Part shown: positions 1-8,487 of the stretch, piece by piece | Layout: each line of letters begins with the position of its first letter | Position numbering within the stretch: the stretch's first letter is position 1 | DNA from: Candidatus Uhrbacteria bacterium | GTDB lineage: Bacteria > Patescibacteriota > Patescibacteriia > GWA2-47-26 | Assembly (NCBI GenBank): GCA_016187515.1 | Contig: JACPJN010000004.1 | Location: 1 to 40,181 of the forward strand | DNA length: 40,181 nucleotides | Direction: 5' to 3' | Translations under genes and position numbers: made by a program | The notes under the pieces: generated by a model | The model's input: only the letters and a program-made list of their open reading frames with translations | Database searches by the model: none | Told to the model about the DNA's origin: nothing

Positions 1-117
1 AAACAAGAACTTATCCGATTCGTGAACTACTACAATACCGTTAAACCGCACAAAGGCATCAACAATCTTACCCCCATGGAACAACTAATTAATTACTTTT
101 ATCCGCAAAAACTGTGA
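1..117 (+). CDS. Transposase, C-terminal fragment (IS481/IS3-like integrase core), truncated by window start
   Basis: Frame 1 reads KQELIRFVNYYNTVKPHKGINNLTPMEQLINYFYPQKL*, typical end of a DDE integrase-core transposase (YN..RPH.g...TP). Confidence 0.8.
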   Translation, partial: KQELIRFVNYYNTVKPHKGINNLTPMEQLINYFYPQKL

Positions 118-125
118 ACAACGCG
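113..125. repeat. Right terminal inverted repeat of the IS (TGTGAACAACGCG)
   Basis: Exact reverse complement of CGCGTTGTTCACA at 39925-39937, upstream of the transposase start at the other window end. Confidence 0.7.
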
Positions 126-265
126 ACTAAATCCTACAGTTTACACTATGTAACTTTTTGCTTAAATTTCAAAAAAATAAACCCCGGAGCGATGACGCCC
201 GGGGTCTTGTTTCCTCCGCGTTTTTTAGTGCGACACTTGCCTGCGCACTGGCCGGCGCACTTGCC

Positions 266-1429
266 TTAGGCCGTGGCGTCTCCTTGCGCCGCCGCGAGCC
301 TCTTGGCCTTGGCGCGGCTCCACTCGCCCCAAGCCATGAACCCGAGAGCAATGACCACGAACCAGAGGGATTGGAGATCTTCGGCCTTCATGGTGGGTGA
401 CTTATCGCCACGCGCTACCAGCACTGCCGCAAACAGCCAGATGAAGCAGGCCGTTCCCAACGGCGCGGCCGCCAGCGACGCCAGCCGGTTGGTAAGAACC
501 GCAAATGTTTGGTTCTTCCCCGGGAACATGAACAGGAAGACCGAGAAGAACGCCGCCACACCGTACGGCAAGCCGCTCAAGATCGCGCCGAAGTCCGGCC
601 CGTGATTCCCGGACGGGTTAAGCAGAAAAACGCTGCGCATCGCCAGGATGCGCGAATTCTGCTCCCAACCGAAAAGTTCCGGCCAACCAATGATCACGAT
701 GCTCGCGACAAGCACCGTTGCCGCCGCAAACGCCTGCTCAACCACGAAGAACCCCTTGAGGTCGTAGCTCCCCTGGGTATTCTTGTAGTGGCTCATGATG
801 TACTGCCGGATCGTGTAGAACCCGATGTACATGCCCATGATCACGAGGGCTTCCTTCGAGTTGATGAAGTTGAATCCTTTCGGACCGCCGGCGCGAGCGG
901 CGAACCAGACCGTGCCGAACGCGAAAGCCGCGGCCACGATTTCCTGCCAAACGAGCTTCTTCTTGGAGATTCCCAGAAGAATCTGAACGAGGTCCACAAA
1001 CAGAATGGTGGTGAGGATAAGGCCTGCCCTCATCAACGGTTGCGCGACCGTCACGGGAAGGCGCTCATGGGTGACGGGATCCAAAAGTCCGTACATCAGC
1101 GTCGTGGTCGGAATGACCACCGCCGTGCAAATTCCGGAGGGAAAGAGCCAGAGCCATTCGCGCGGAAAAGTGAATCCCGCGATGGTGATATTGCCCTTGC
1201 TCGTGAACCTCTTCCGCCACGCGAACACGAGCGGGACGATGAGGCAGACGAACATGGCTCCGAGCGTGTTGTTGAGCAAGTGCTCAAAGCCGTCCATCTT
1301 CACCACCTTGAGATAGTAGGCGATCCAGAAGAGAAAGATGGCGTAGAAGAAGGGATACGCGACCGCGTACTGCACGAGGCGTTTGTTGCTGCCTTCTTTC
1401 GAGGTGAACAGGATAGTGATGCTTTGCAT
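266..1429 (-). CDS. Polytopic membrane protein of unknown function
   Basis: ORF with many hydrophobic segments; start at internal Met (MQSITILF) has an AGGAG Shine-Dalgarno just upstream. Confidence 0.75.
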   Translation of the reverse strand: MQSITILFTSKEGSNKRLVQYAVAYPFFYAIFLFWIAYYLKVVKMDGFEHLLNNTLGAMFVCLIVPLVFAWRKRFTSKGNITIAGFTFPREWLWLFPSGICTAVVIPTTTLMYGLLDPVTHERLPVTVAQPLMRAGLILTTILFVDLVQILLGISKKKLVWQEIVAAAFAFGTVWFAARAGGPKGFNFINSKEALVIMGMYIGFYTIRQYIMSHYKNTQGSYDLKGFFVVEQAFAAATVLVASIVIIGWPELFGWEQNSRILAMRSVFLLNPSGNHGPDFGAILSGLPYGVAAFFSVFLFMFPGKNQTFAVLTNRLASLAAAPLGTACFIWLFAAVLVARGDKSPTMKAEDLQSLWFVVIALGFMAWGEWSRAKAKRLAAAQGDATA

Positions 1430-1697
1430 GAACTGCTCCTTTCGGTTGCTCGTTTCAAAGGGCAAATCCAACTAAAACGCGGCCGGGGTCCTCCCTTCCG
1501 CGTTTCTGTCCCCACCTTACCAATCCCCACTAATCGTGTCAAATATGCCTGAACAACCCCAGCACCATCCCGCCTTGCGGGAGGTGCGGGGTTTGTTAGT
1601 GCTAGCCCCGATGCGCTTCGCGATCGGGGAGCCACTAACAAAAAAAGCGCGGAGATTGCCTCATCTCCGCGCTACCGCCCTCCTTAAACGCAAGGTG

Positions 1698-2453
1698 CTA
1701 TCCGGAATTTTGCGCATGCTCCACATGCTCCAAGCGCCTATGCCACGCATCGTACGCGGATTTTGCTTCGGCCAGTCCGCGCTCGGTCAGACGCCAATAT
1801 CCTTCTTCCACACCTTCCAACAATTCCCCATCAAAACAATCGTTGATCACGCCTTGGATGGCCTTCCGGCTCCCCCACAACTTCTCGGGCAACTTCCACT
1901 CCTGAAACAATTTCCGCAGATCGCGCCCGACCGCGTCAGCATTAAACACTCCGCCTTTGCGTTCCAGGTATATGGAATACAAACCGGCCAAAACTGCTTC
2001 GCTAAGATCCAGACCATCACTGCCGTCTTCGGTTTCCTCCTCCTCTTCTTCTTCGCTCTCCTCTTCCGGTTTCGGTTCCGCCTCCGGCTCCGGCGCTTGC
2101 GGTGGCGGCGCCGAAATATTATGAATGACCGGCGGTTCAGGCGCGTGTTCATGCCGGCGTCGGCGATCTTGAACTCCCAGGACCTCCGCGAGCGGAAGCA
2201 CGGGTTTCAGGAGCGCGCCGTCTGCCAGCGGCGTGAGAAATCCGCTGCGGATTAACCGGTCAATCAGGCGCGCGGTCTCCCGCCTCAACTCATGGCTCTC
2301 CTCGGCAGCCAGCACCGCCAGAGTTTCAGCGACATCCGGCCGCCTTTGCGGCCAATCGCTAAAGCCCTCATAAAGCATCTGGCAGGCGCGGCGAAACTGC
2401 GAACTGCCGGCAAGCGTTTGGCGCAGGTTTTCAATCTGCTGTTCACGATTCAT
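1698..2453 (-). CDS. Hypothetical protein: two helical/winged-helix-like ends joined by a Pro/Glu-rich acidic linker
   Basis: 251-aa ORF; linker PEPEAEPKPEEESEEEEEEETEDGSD. Confidence 0.7.
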   Translation of the reverse strand: MNREQQIENLRQTLAGSSQFRRACQMLYEGFSDWPQRRPDVAETLAVLAAEESHELRRETARLIDRLIRSGFLTPLADGALLKPVLPLAEVLGVQDRRRRHEHAPEPPVIHNISAPPPQAPEPEAEPKPEEESEEEEEEETEDGSDGLDLSEAVLAGLYSIYLERKGGVFNADAVGRDLRKLFQEWKLPEKLWGSRKAIQGVINDCFDGELLEGVEEGYWRLTERGLAEAKSAYDAWHRRLEHVEHAQNSG

Positions 2454-2808
2454 GAATTCCTCCTTAGGGGCTTGCTGCCGAATGCCATTTCTACTGCAAG
2501 GTAAGAATTTCGGCTGCGCCTTTGCAAAAATTACTCAACAGATACTCCTTATATGCTTCATAATTTTTGCTTCGTCTCGCCTGCCCGCCTTGGGCGGGCT
2601 CAAAATTCTTACCTTTCGCTACGAAAGCGCATTCGGCAACAATCCCCTTATTCAAAACACGCCGGATTGTACCCGTGCTAGAACTATAGCACAAGGCGTA
2701 AAAATTGCAACCCCGCGGTTTGGAATTTTAGGATTATGAAAAACCCGGATACATTTCATAATAAAAAAACTCTAGCGTGCGGCTAGAGCGAGGACTGACG
2801 CCAACCGG

Positions 2809-3225
2809 TCAGGGCAGTCGGCCGGAAACCAGGATCTGCCACGCCTCCAGTGGAGTATACTGGCCGGGATTGAAGGTGAGCACATACAAACCGCCCACCA
2901 CTGCGCCGATCCCCAAACAAATTCCCGCGGCCGGACCAAGATCCTTGATCCGACGCACTGCCTCGCTGTGGCCTGGCGCAACGAGATTGCACAACTCTTC
3001 CACAGCGGTATTCAGGCATTCAAACGCCCACATGAAACACACGACTGTCCAGAGGGCTATCCACGCTTCAATGTGGAGAGCGCCCCAAATCATGGATCGT
3101 CCAATCCCGAGTAGCGCCGACACCGGAAAGGCGCGCACCAAAAACTTCATCATGCGTCCGGAAGACACGTCCCGAAGTCCGTGGATGCCGTGGATGAAAT
3201 ATGGGATGACCCAAAAATTGCGCAT
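2809..3225 (-). CDS. Diacylglycerol kinase family protein (DgkA-like)
   Basis: ECLNTAVEELCNLV...RRIKDLGPAAG matches the prokaryotic DAGK signature E-x-x-NTA-x-E ... KD-x-x-A-A. Confidence 0.8.
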   Translation of the reverse strand: MRNFWVIPYFIHGIHGLRDVSSGRMMKFLVRAFPVSALLGIGRSMIWGALHIEAWIALWTVVCFMWAFECLNTAVEELCNLVAPGHSEAVRRIKDLGPAAGICLGIGAVVGGLYVLTFNPGQYTPLEAWQILVSGRLP

Positions 3226-3350
3226 TGTTCTCCTCCCTAAAAGAGCGCGCTTACTTTACCACATCCTTAAAAACAATACAAGACGGTGGATAAAAACAAA
3301 CTTGTTTAAAGCCAAAATCACCCCGCCGAAGGGCGGAGTGGTTTTGCCAA

Positions 3351-3450
3351 AGCGGGATACCAGAATCTCCGCCCACTTGTCCGCCTTTGGCGGGAGGCGG
3401 ATCAGCCTTCGGCTGAGAACCCAGATGGCGCCTCTTGCTTGCCCTGTAGT
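3351..3450 (-). pseudogene. Degenerate partial tRNA-Gly copy interrupted by a short palindromic insert
   Basis: agcgggataccagaatc and tggcgc(c)tcttgcttg match the intact tRNA-Gly at 3536-3606, separated by about 55 nt containing hairpin-forming sequence. Confidence 0.5.
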
Positions 3451-3535
3451 AGAAATCCGACTTGCCCGCAAAGCGGGCGATGGGAACCCCGCACCAGAAC
3501 AAGTTCGGTGCGGGACAGGTCGAACCCATCCCAAA

Positions 3536-3606
3536 AGCGGGATACCAGAATCGAACTGGCGCTTCTTGCTTGGGAAGCAAGCGTACTGCCACTATACTAA
3601 TCCCGC
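3536..3606 (-). tRNA. tRNA-Gly (anticodon CCC)
   Basis: Cloverleaf readable on minus strand: GCGGGAT...CTTGC-TTCCCAA-GCAAG...GTTCGATTC...ATCCCGC; CCA not encoded. Confidence 0.9.
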
Positions 3607-3625
3607 AAGTGCGAAATACACACTA

Positions 3626-4027
3626 TCATGAGTCGCCAAAAAAGTACTCCCACCACTTCCGCGGATTCGACAGCGCATTCTTGCCAACATTTTTATCCAC
3701 ACATTTTCCATTTTCAATTTCACATTTTACATTCCCCTCAATCACCACCACTTCTTCCCCGGGCTTCACATACCCTAAAACCCGCCGCGCCTCTTTCTCG
3801 AGAAAATCGGGTCTTTCAAAAAGCGTGATCAAGTCGGTAAGCTGGTTCTGCTCGCCTTGAAGCGCGTCAACTTGGCTTTGCAGGGCCTCCATCTCCTGCC
3901 GGATGGAGCGATCTTTGATCCTCGCGCGGGTAAAACTGACCGACAAAAAAATCAGCGCGACTATTCCGCCAGCAAAAAAAAGACGCGATTCAAAAAATCT
4001 TCGCCAGGTAATCCGCCGTCCGGCCAT
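3626..4027 (-). CDS. Septum formation initiator (FtsB/DivIC-like)
   Basis: Short N-terminal TM segment followed by coiled coil, then YVKPGEEVVVIE. Confidence 0.75.
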   Translation of the reverse strand: MAGRRITWRRFFESRLFFAGGIVALIFLSVSFTRARIKDRSIRQEMEALQSQVDALQGEQNQLTDLITLFERPDFLEKEARRVLGYVKPGEEVVVIEGNVKCEIENGKCVDKNVGKNALSNPRKWWEYFFGDS

Positions 4028-4042
4028 ATGCGGGATTATTTC

Positions 4043-4546
4043 TTAGTCCTTTTTTATGGATTCTTGAGGTATCACCTGAAGCAGTTTATTCAAAATACGG
4101 AGCGCGCGGCTGGGATTTTTCATATGCGGAAAATCCAGCACGGTGTCGCCGTTACCGGCAACGATATGAAGCGTACCGCACCGCAAGAGCGTCCCCCAGA
4201 ATCCTTTGATATGATGGGAGACGTCGTTGATTCTGGAGACCAGCATTTCGGAAACCCGGCGATCAAAAAACCCGTGCTGCTTGGTTTTAATCACCCGCTT
4301 GGTGGTAATCGTGAGCGTATTGAAATGCCAGACCACATAAATCTCAACCAGGACGATGATGCCCACGGACACCGAATAAACAAAAAATACGATCCCCCAT
4401 TTTCCCCATGAAAATAACGGAAACATCAGAAAAAACGGCATCACCATCAGAAAGAAAGCGACCAATACTTGCTTCAGCAAGGTCAGGAAATAACGGCGAG
4501 AGATCAACAGCACTTTTTCATCTTGGTCTAAATTAAGGTGGGTCAT
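4043..4546 (-). CDS. PH-domain (bPH2-like) membrane protein
   Basis: Two TM segments then TLTITTKRVIKTKQHGFFDRRVSEMLVSRINDVSHHIKGFWGTLLRCGTLHIVAGNGD; ATGA overlap with upstream murE-like gene. Confidence 0.7.
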   Translation of the reverse strand: MTHLNLDQDEKVLLISRRYFLTLLKQVLVAFFLMVMPFFLMFPLFSWGKWGIVFFVYSVSVGIIVLVEIYVVWHFNTLTITTKRVIKTKQHGFFDRRVSEMLVSRINDVSHHIKGFWGTLLRCGTLHIVAGNGDTVLDFPHMKNPSRALRILNKLLQVIPQESIKKD

Positions 4547-5823
4547 AATTTTTTTAATTCCTCGCGCACCGCTTTCCGATCGTCCCAGGGAATTTTCTTG
4601 CCTCCGGCTACGCACATGGCTTGTTCACTCCCTTTTCCTGTAATTAACACCAAATCCCCTTTCTGCGCCAGCGTAAGCGCCTTCCCAATCGCCTCCTTGC
4701 GATCCAAAATCTTCAACACTTCAATACTGTGGACTGACGACTGTGAACTGACGACTGCTTCAGCGCCTGCCGCCACGTCATCAATTATCTCCAGTGGATC
4801 ATCATCATACGGATCCTCATTGGTAACAATGACTACCGCGGCGCGCTCCGCCGCAAAACGTCCTTTTACGGAACGATTAGCGCGATCGCGGCCGCCCCCG
4901 CATGAACCCAGCACGTGAATTATGCGCTGGGGATGCAATTTCGCCACCACCTGGTAAAGCGCGGCCAGGGCCACCGGCTCAAACGCGTAATCCACAATAA
5001 CACGGAAACCGTGCTTTTCCGCCTCGGGAATCATTTCAATCCGCCCCGGAACACCTTGCAACTGGCTTGTTGCTTGTCTAAGCACGGATTCCTCCACGTC
5101 TAACTCGCGCGCCACCGTCAGCGCGGCGGCCACATTTTGCGGCGTGTGCTCGCCAGGCACACTGGTAGGCAAGGCATCCGCCACGGTATATTTAATCTTC
5201 TTGTCAAACGGGAACGCGAGAAACTCGTCGGCATACTCACTCGCACCATTCACAATCGCAATTTTCTCCCTCGCCCCTTGTGGGAGAGGGCGGGGGTGAG
5301 GGGCGGGTGAGGGACTTAGTGTCTTTCGCCTCCCACCCGCCGCATGCCTGAAAATCCCCAACTTTGCCGCTTTGTAATTTTCAAACCCGCCATGCGATTC
5401 CAAATGCTCCGGGTACAGATTCGTCAATACCATTATATCATAATTTATAAATCGGTGCCGGTACTGTAAATATCCCTCCGAGGTGGTTTCCACAATCGCC
5501 GCAGTACAGCCGGCGCGCGCCATCTTGCGCAAAAATCCTTGCGTTTGGAAACGCCCCAACATGGTCATCTTGCGATCATTTAGCTGACACCGCCCCGCCA
5601 CGCAAAATTCAACGGTTGAGAGCGCGCCAACTTTCCATCCGGCACTTTCCAGAATTTGCCGCAAAAAATGCACCACGGACGATTTTCCGCTTGTTCCGGT
5701 CACCCCAATCACAATCATCTTTTCGGAGGGATGCCCATATATAACCGCTGCGGTACGCGCGAGCACAAAATGATAGCGCGCGAGTACTTGCGTGGGAATC
5801 AATTTTTTAAAAACTCGTTTCAT
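4543..5823 (-). CDS. murE: MurE-like Mur ligase
   Basis: GVTGTSGKSSVVHFL P-loop, NYDIMVLTNLYPEHLESHGGFENYKAAK, C-terminal Mur ligase domain; start moved to MKRVFKK because TATAAT lies inside the longer ORF. Confidence 0.8.
   Translation of the reverse strand: MKRVFKKLIPTQVLARYHFVLARTAAVIYGHPSEKMIVIGVTGTSGKSSVVHFLRQILESAGWKVGALSTVEFCVAGRCQLNDRKMTMLGRFQTQGFLRKMARAGCTAAIVETTSEGYLQYRHRFINYDIMVLTNLYPEHLESHGGFENYKAAKLGIFRHAAGGRRKTLSPSPAPHPRPLPQGAREKIAIVNGASEYADEFLAFPFDKKIKYTVADALPTSVPGEHTPQNVAAALTVARELDVEESVLRQATSQLQGVPGRIEMIPEAEKHGFRVIVDYAFEPVALAALYQVVAKLHPQRIIHVLGSCGGGRDRANRSVKGRFAAERAAVVIVTNEDPYDDDPLEIIDDVAAGAEAVVSSQSSVHSIEVLKILDRKEAIGKALTLAQKGDLVLITGKGSEQAMCVAGGKKIPWDDRKAVREELKKL
5265..5318. 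repeat. GC-rich hairpin repeat inserted in frame in murE
   Basis: ttctccctcgccccttgtgggagagggcgggggtgagg; encodes TLSPSPAPHPRPLPQGAREK. Confidence 0.7.
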
Positions 5824-5842
5824 AACTCCCGCATTATAGCTC
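5791..5842 (-). promoter_or_regulatory. Sigma70-like promoter of the murE-like gene, probably leaderless or near-leaderless
   Basis: Minus strand TTGCCA-N17-TATAAT followed 9 nt later by ATG. Confidence 0.5.
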
Positions 5843-5940
5843 ATTCATTGGCTGCTGGCAACTAAAAGAGCAAAAAATAGCAATCGACACGGCCGCGGCA
5901 CATCAGCCGCCACAACCGCCGCCAGCCGAATACTGTTAAT

Positions 5941-5970
5941 GTCAATAAAGTGCGATCGCACTTTGTTGAC
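5941..5970. repeat. 30-bp palindrome (one mismatch), copy 1
   Basis: gtcaataaagtgcgatcgcactttgttgac; same core as copy at 6761-6796. Confidence 0.9.
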
Positions 5971-6045
5971 ATTCTTTTTTGGTTCCCTTCTGAAACCCCC
6001 TCTCTCCACTCTGCTCTTCTCTTTTTCGCTCCTTCCTCATTACAC

Positions 6046-6636
6046 CTACAATTTTGCCCATCGAATCTTCCTCCGTAAATTCAAACTGCAATCATTACAA
6101 GCCACTTTCATCAGCTCAAAATATTTTTGCAAACCCAAATAGCGCAGAAGCGCGCCAAGGGCGGGCTGGGGATTGTAGCGCGTCATCCATACGCTGCGCT
6201 GGAGCATCCTAAAACCATTATTCTTGAGTAAATTGCGCAGTACATTACGATATTGCTTCTTATCTTCCGGTACATCAAAAACGATGAGATAAAAATTGTC
6301 ATCCCATTTCTTCTTCCTTTGCTCTTGCATATGCAGCGCAAACTCAAGCCGAAGAATTTCATACTCGCCTTTCGCAGTAAGCCGATACAAACGCTCCTCT
6401 CCTTCTTTTATACGCTCAAGATAGTGCCAGCGTTTAAGATAGGCAATCCGCCGCAACAGACGTTCGTATTCCCGCTTCCTACGCCTCCGCTCCTTCTCGA
6501 TATAGGCAGTGGGCCCAAACCCGGCGAGGCTCCAGCGCACATGCGATGGCACATGAATGCTCCCCTCTTTCAAATTCTGCGCCTTAAGTTCAAGCAGCGC
6601 AATTTGAAATTCTTTTAATTCTAGGCGTACACTCAT
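6046..6636 (-). CDS. PaaX-like regulator with Cas2-like C-terminal fold
   Basis: N-terminal winged-helix-like part (YLERIKEGEERLYRLTAKGEYEIL) and C-terminal DDNFYLIVFDVPEDKKQYRNVLRNLLKNNGFRMLQRSVWMTRY. Confidence 0.7.
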   Translation of the reverse strand: MSVRLELKEFQIALLELKAQNLKEGSIHVPSHVRWSLAGFGPTAYIEKERRRRKREYERLLRRIAYLKRWHYLERIKEGEERLYRLTAKGEYEILRLEFALHMQEQRKKKWDDNFYLIVFDVPEDKKQYRNVLRNLLKNNGFRMLQRSVWMTRYNPQPALGALLRYLGLQKYFELMKVACNDCSLNLRRKIRWAKL

Positions 6637-6740
6637 AAGTCGAGTTGATGGTGAGATTATGCGGCTATGCTTTAGTGTATCCGTTATCCAATTAGTGCAT
6701 CTGTTATCCACAAAGGTACTATGGGAGGGTACTATGATCT

Positions 6741-6795
6741 ATTATACCGCATCACTACGCCAAGTCAATAAAGTGCGATCGCACTTTATTGACTT
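6741..6795 (-). promoter_or_regulatory. Promoter of PaaX-like gene with -35 box inside the palindrome
   Basis: Minus strand TTGACT-N16-TATAAT; TTGACT is part of the 36-bp palindrome. Confidence 0.6.
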
Positions 6796-6796
6796 G
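6761..6796. repeat. 36-bp perfect palindrome, copy 2
   Basis: caagtcaataaagtgcgatcgcactttattgacttg equals its own reverse complement. Confidence 0.95.
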
Positions 6797-6990
6797 GTCT
6801 TTTGGCTCGGCTTTTTTAACGGGTAGATTTTACGCCGATGCTTTCTGAAAACAAAAGAGGGGCACCCGCCTCTCCCACCGACGCTGATGCCATTCGGTTC
6901 TGTGGCACCCGCAAACTCGGCGGGCAGGTAAAACCCCGCGCTACATCCGTGATCCGTGTCCATCCAGAAATCTATCCGTGGCAATCCGTA

Positions 6991-8253
6991 TCACTTCAAC
7001 GCTCCCTTCAATTTCCCGACCATATCAGTTTTCTCCCATGGTAAGTTCAGTTCTGGTCGGCCGAAGTGGCCGTAGGCCGCGACTTGGCGATATAGTGGAC
7101 GGCGTAGATCTAAATGCTTAATAATTATACCCGGCCGCAGATCAAACACTTTTTTAACCGCTTCCGCAATGCGGGAATCAGACACGCGGCCAGTGCCAAA
7201 AGTATCCACGCGCACAGACAGCGGCTCCGGCACTCCAATGGCATAAGCCACTTGCACTTCAACCCGATCAGCCAGTCCGGACGCCACCACATTTTTTGCA
7301 ACCCATCGCGCGCCGTACGCTGCCGAACGATCAACCTTGGTCGGATCTTTTCCGGAAAATGCGCCGCCGCCATGCCTTGCGTACCCGCCATAAGTATCCA
7401 CAATAATTTTGCGGCCGGTCAGTCCGGTATCTCCTTGCGGACCGCCAATCACAAATCGTCCGGTGGTGTTCACATGAATAATCAGCTCTTTCCAACGCTG
7501 GCGAGTTTCTTTTTGCCAATCAATCCAGCCCATGGGCTTCTTTTTTGGCCGCAATTTTTTGTCAAAAAATACCGGCTTAATAACTTCCTTAATTACGGCC
7601 TCGCGAAGCGCGGGAAGTTCAACTTCCGGATTATGCTGAACTGCCAAAAGCACAGTATGCGCGCGTACCGGAACGTTGCCTTGATATTCAATAGTGACTT
7701 GCGATTTTCCATCCGGGCGCAGCCCCTTGATAATTCCTTTTTTGCGCACCTCTGCCAAACGCTTGCACAATCTATGCGCCAAAGTAATTGGCAAAGGCAT
7801 CAGCTCCGGTGTTTCATTGCAGGCATAACCAAACATTAATCCTTGATCCCCTGCTCCCAAATGTTCCAAATCTTCTTTTACAATTTTTCCACCCGCCCCT
7901 TCGGTAAATGAATCCACGCCCATGGCAATATCCGAGGATTGTTCCTTAATCGCAGTCATGACCCCGGAGGTTTCCCATTGAAATCCATACTCTGCGTCAG
8001 TGTAACCAATATCCTTAACCACGCCGCGCACCAATTTGGAAATATCCGCGTAGGCCGAAGTGGTTATTTCCCCGGCCACCACGCACACGCCATTGGTCAA
8101 AAGCGTTTCGCACGCCACGCGGCTTTTTTGATCTTGTTTAATCAGCGCGTCCAAAATCGCGTCGGAAATCTGATCGGCCATTTTATCCGGATGACCCTCG
8201 GTTACGGATTCGGAAGTAAAAAGTTTGAGGTGGTTTTGTTTAGCTTTTGGCAT
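6991..8253 (-). CDS. metK: S-adenosylmethionine synthetase
   Basis: [77 protein letters not shown]. Confidence 0.98.
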   Translation of the reverse strand: MPKAKQNHLKLFTSESVTEGHPDKMADQISDAILDALIKQDQKSRVACETLLTNGVCVVAGEITTSAYADISKLVRGVVKDIGYTDAEYGFQWETSGVMTAIKEQSSDIAMGVDSFTEGAGGKIVKEDLEHLGAGDQGLMFGYACNETPELMPLPITLAHRLCKRLAEVRKKGIIKGLRPDGKSQVTIEYQGNVPVRAHTVLLAVQHNPEVELPALREAVIKEVIKPVFFDKKLRPKKKPMGWIDWQKETRQRWKELIIHVNTTGRFVIGGPQGDTGLTGRKIIVDTYGGYARHGGGAFSGKDPTKVDRSAAYGARWVAKNVVASGLADRVEVQVAYAIGVPEPLSVRVDTFGTGRVSDSRIAEAVKKVFDLRPGIIIKHLDLRRPLYRQVAAYGHFGRPELNLPWEKTDMVGKLKGALK

Positions 8254-8261
8254 ACTTTCAA

Positions 8262-8352
8262 ATGTCGTCACCCGAGCATAGTCGAGGGATCTCTACACCA
8301 TGAAAAATAAGAGATTTCTCCACTCGGCTCACGCCTCGGTCGAAATGACGGA
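8262..8352. repeat. MITE-like inverted repeat element between metK and murD
   Basis: cgtcacccgagcatagtcgagggatctct ... agagatttctccactcggctcacgcctcggtcgaaatgacg, arms inverted relative to each other. Confidence 0.55.
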
Positions 8353-8487
8353 GATTTTTTACCTGTGAATAACTTTCCTATTCTATCATAATTTTTTTAC
8401 CGCGTCTACCACGTACAAAAAGGGGTACATAGTCGCAAGCGCCCGGCAGAGCTAGCGTGTATCACTTCTTTCTGGGCACCCCAAAAG

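Noticed and set aside
509-2255. Plus-strand ORFs at 509-1552 and 1536-2255
   Set aside because: Antisense to credible minus-strand genes; biased composition and no motif.
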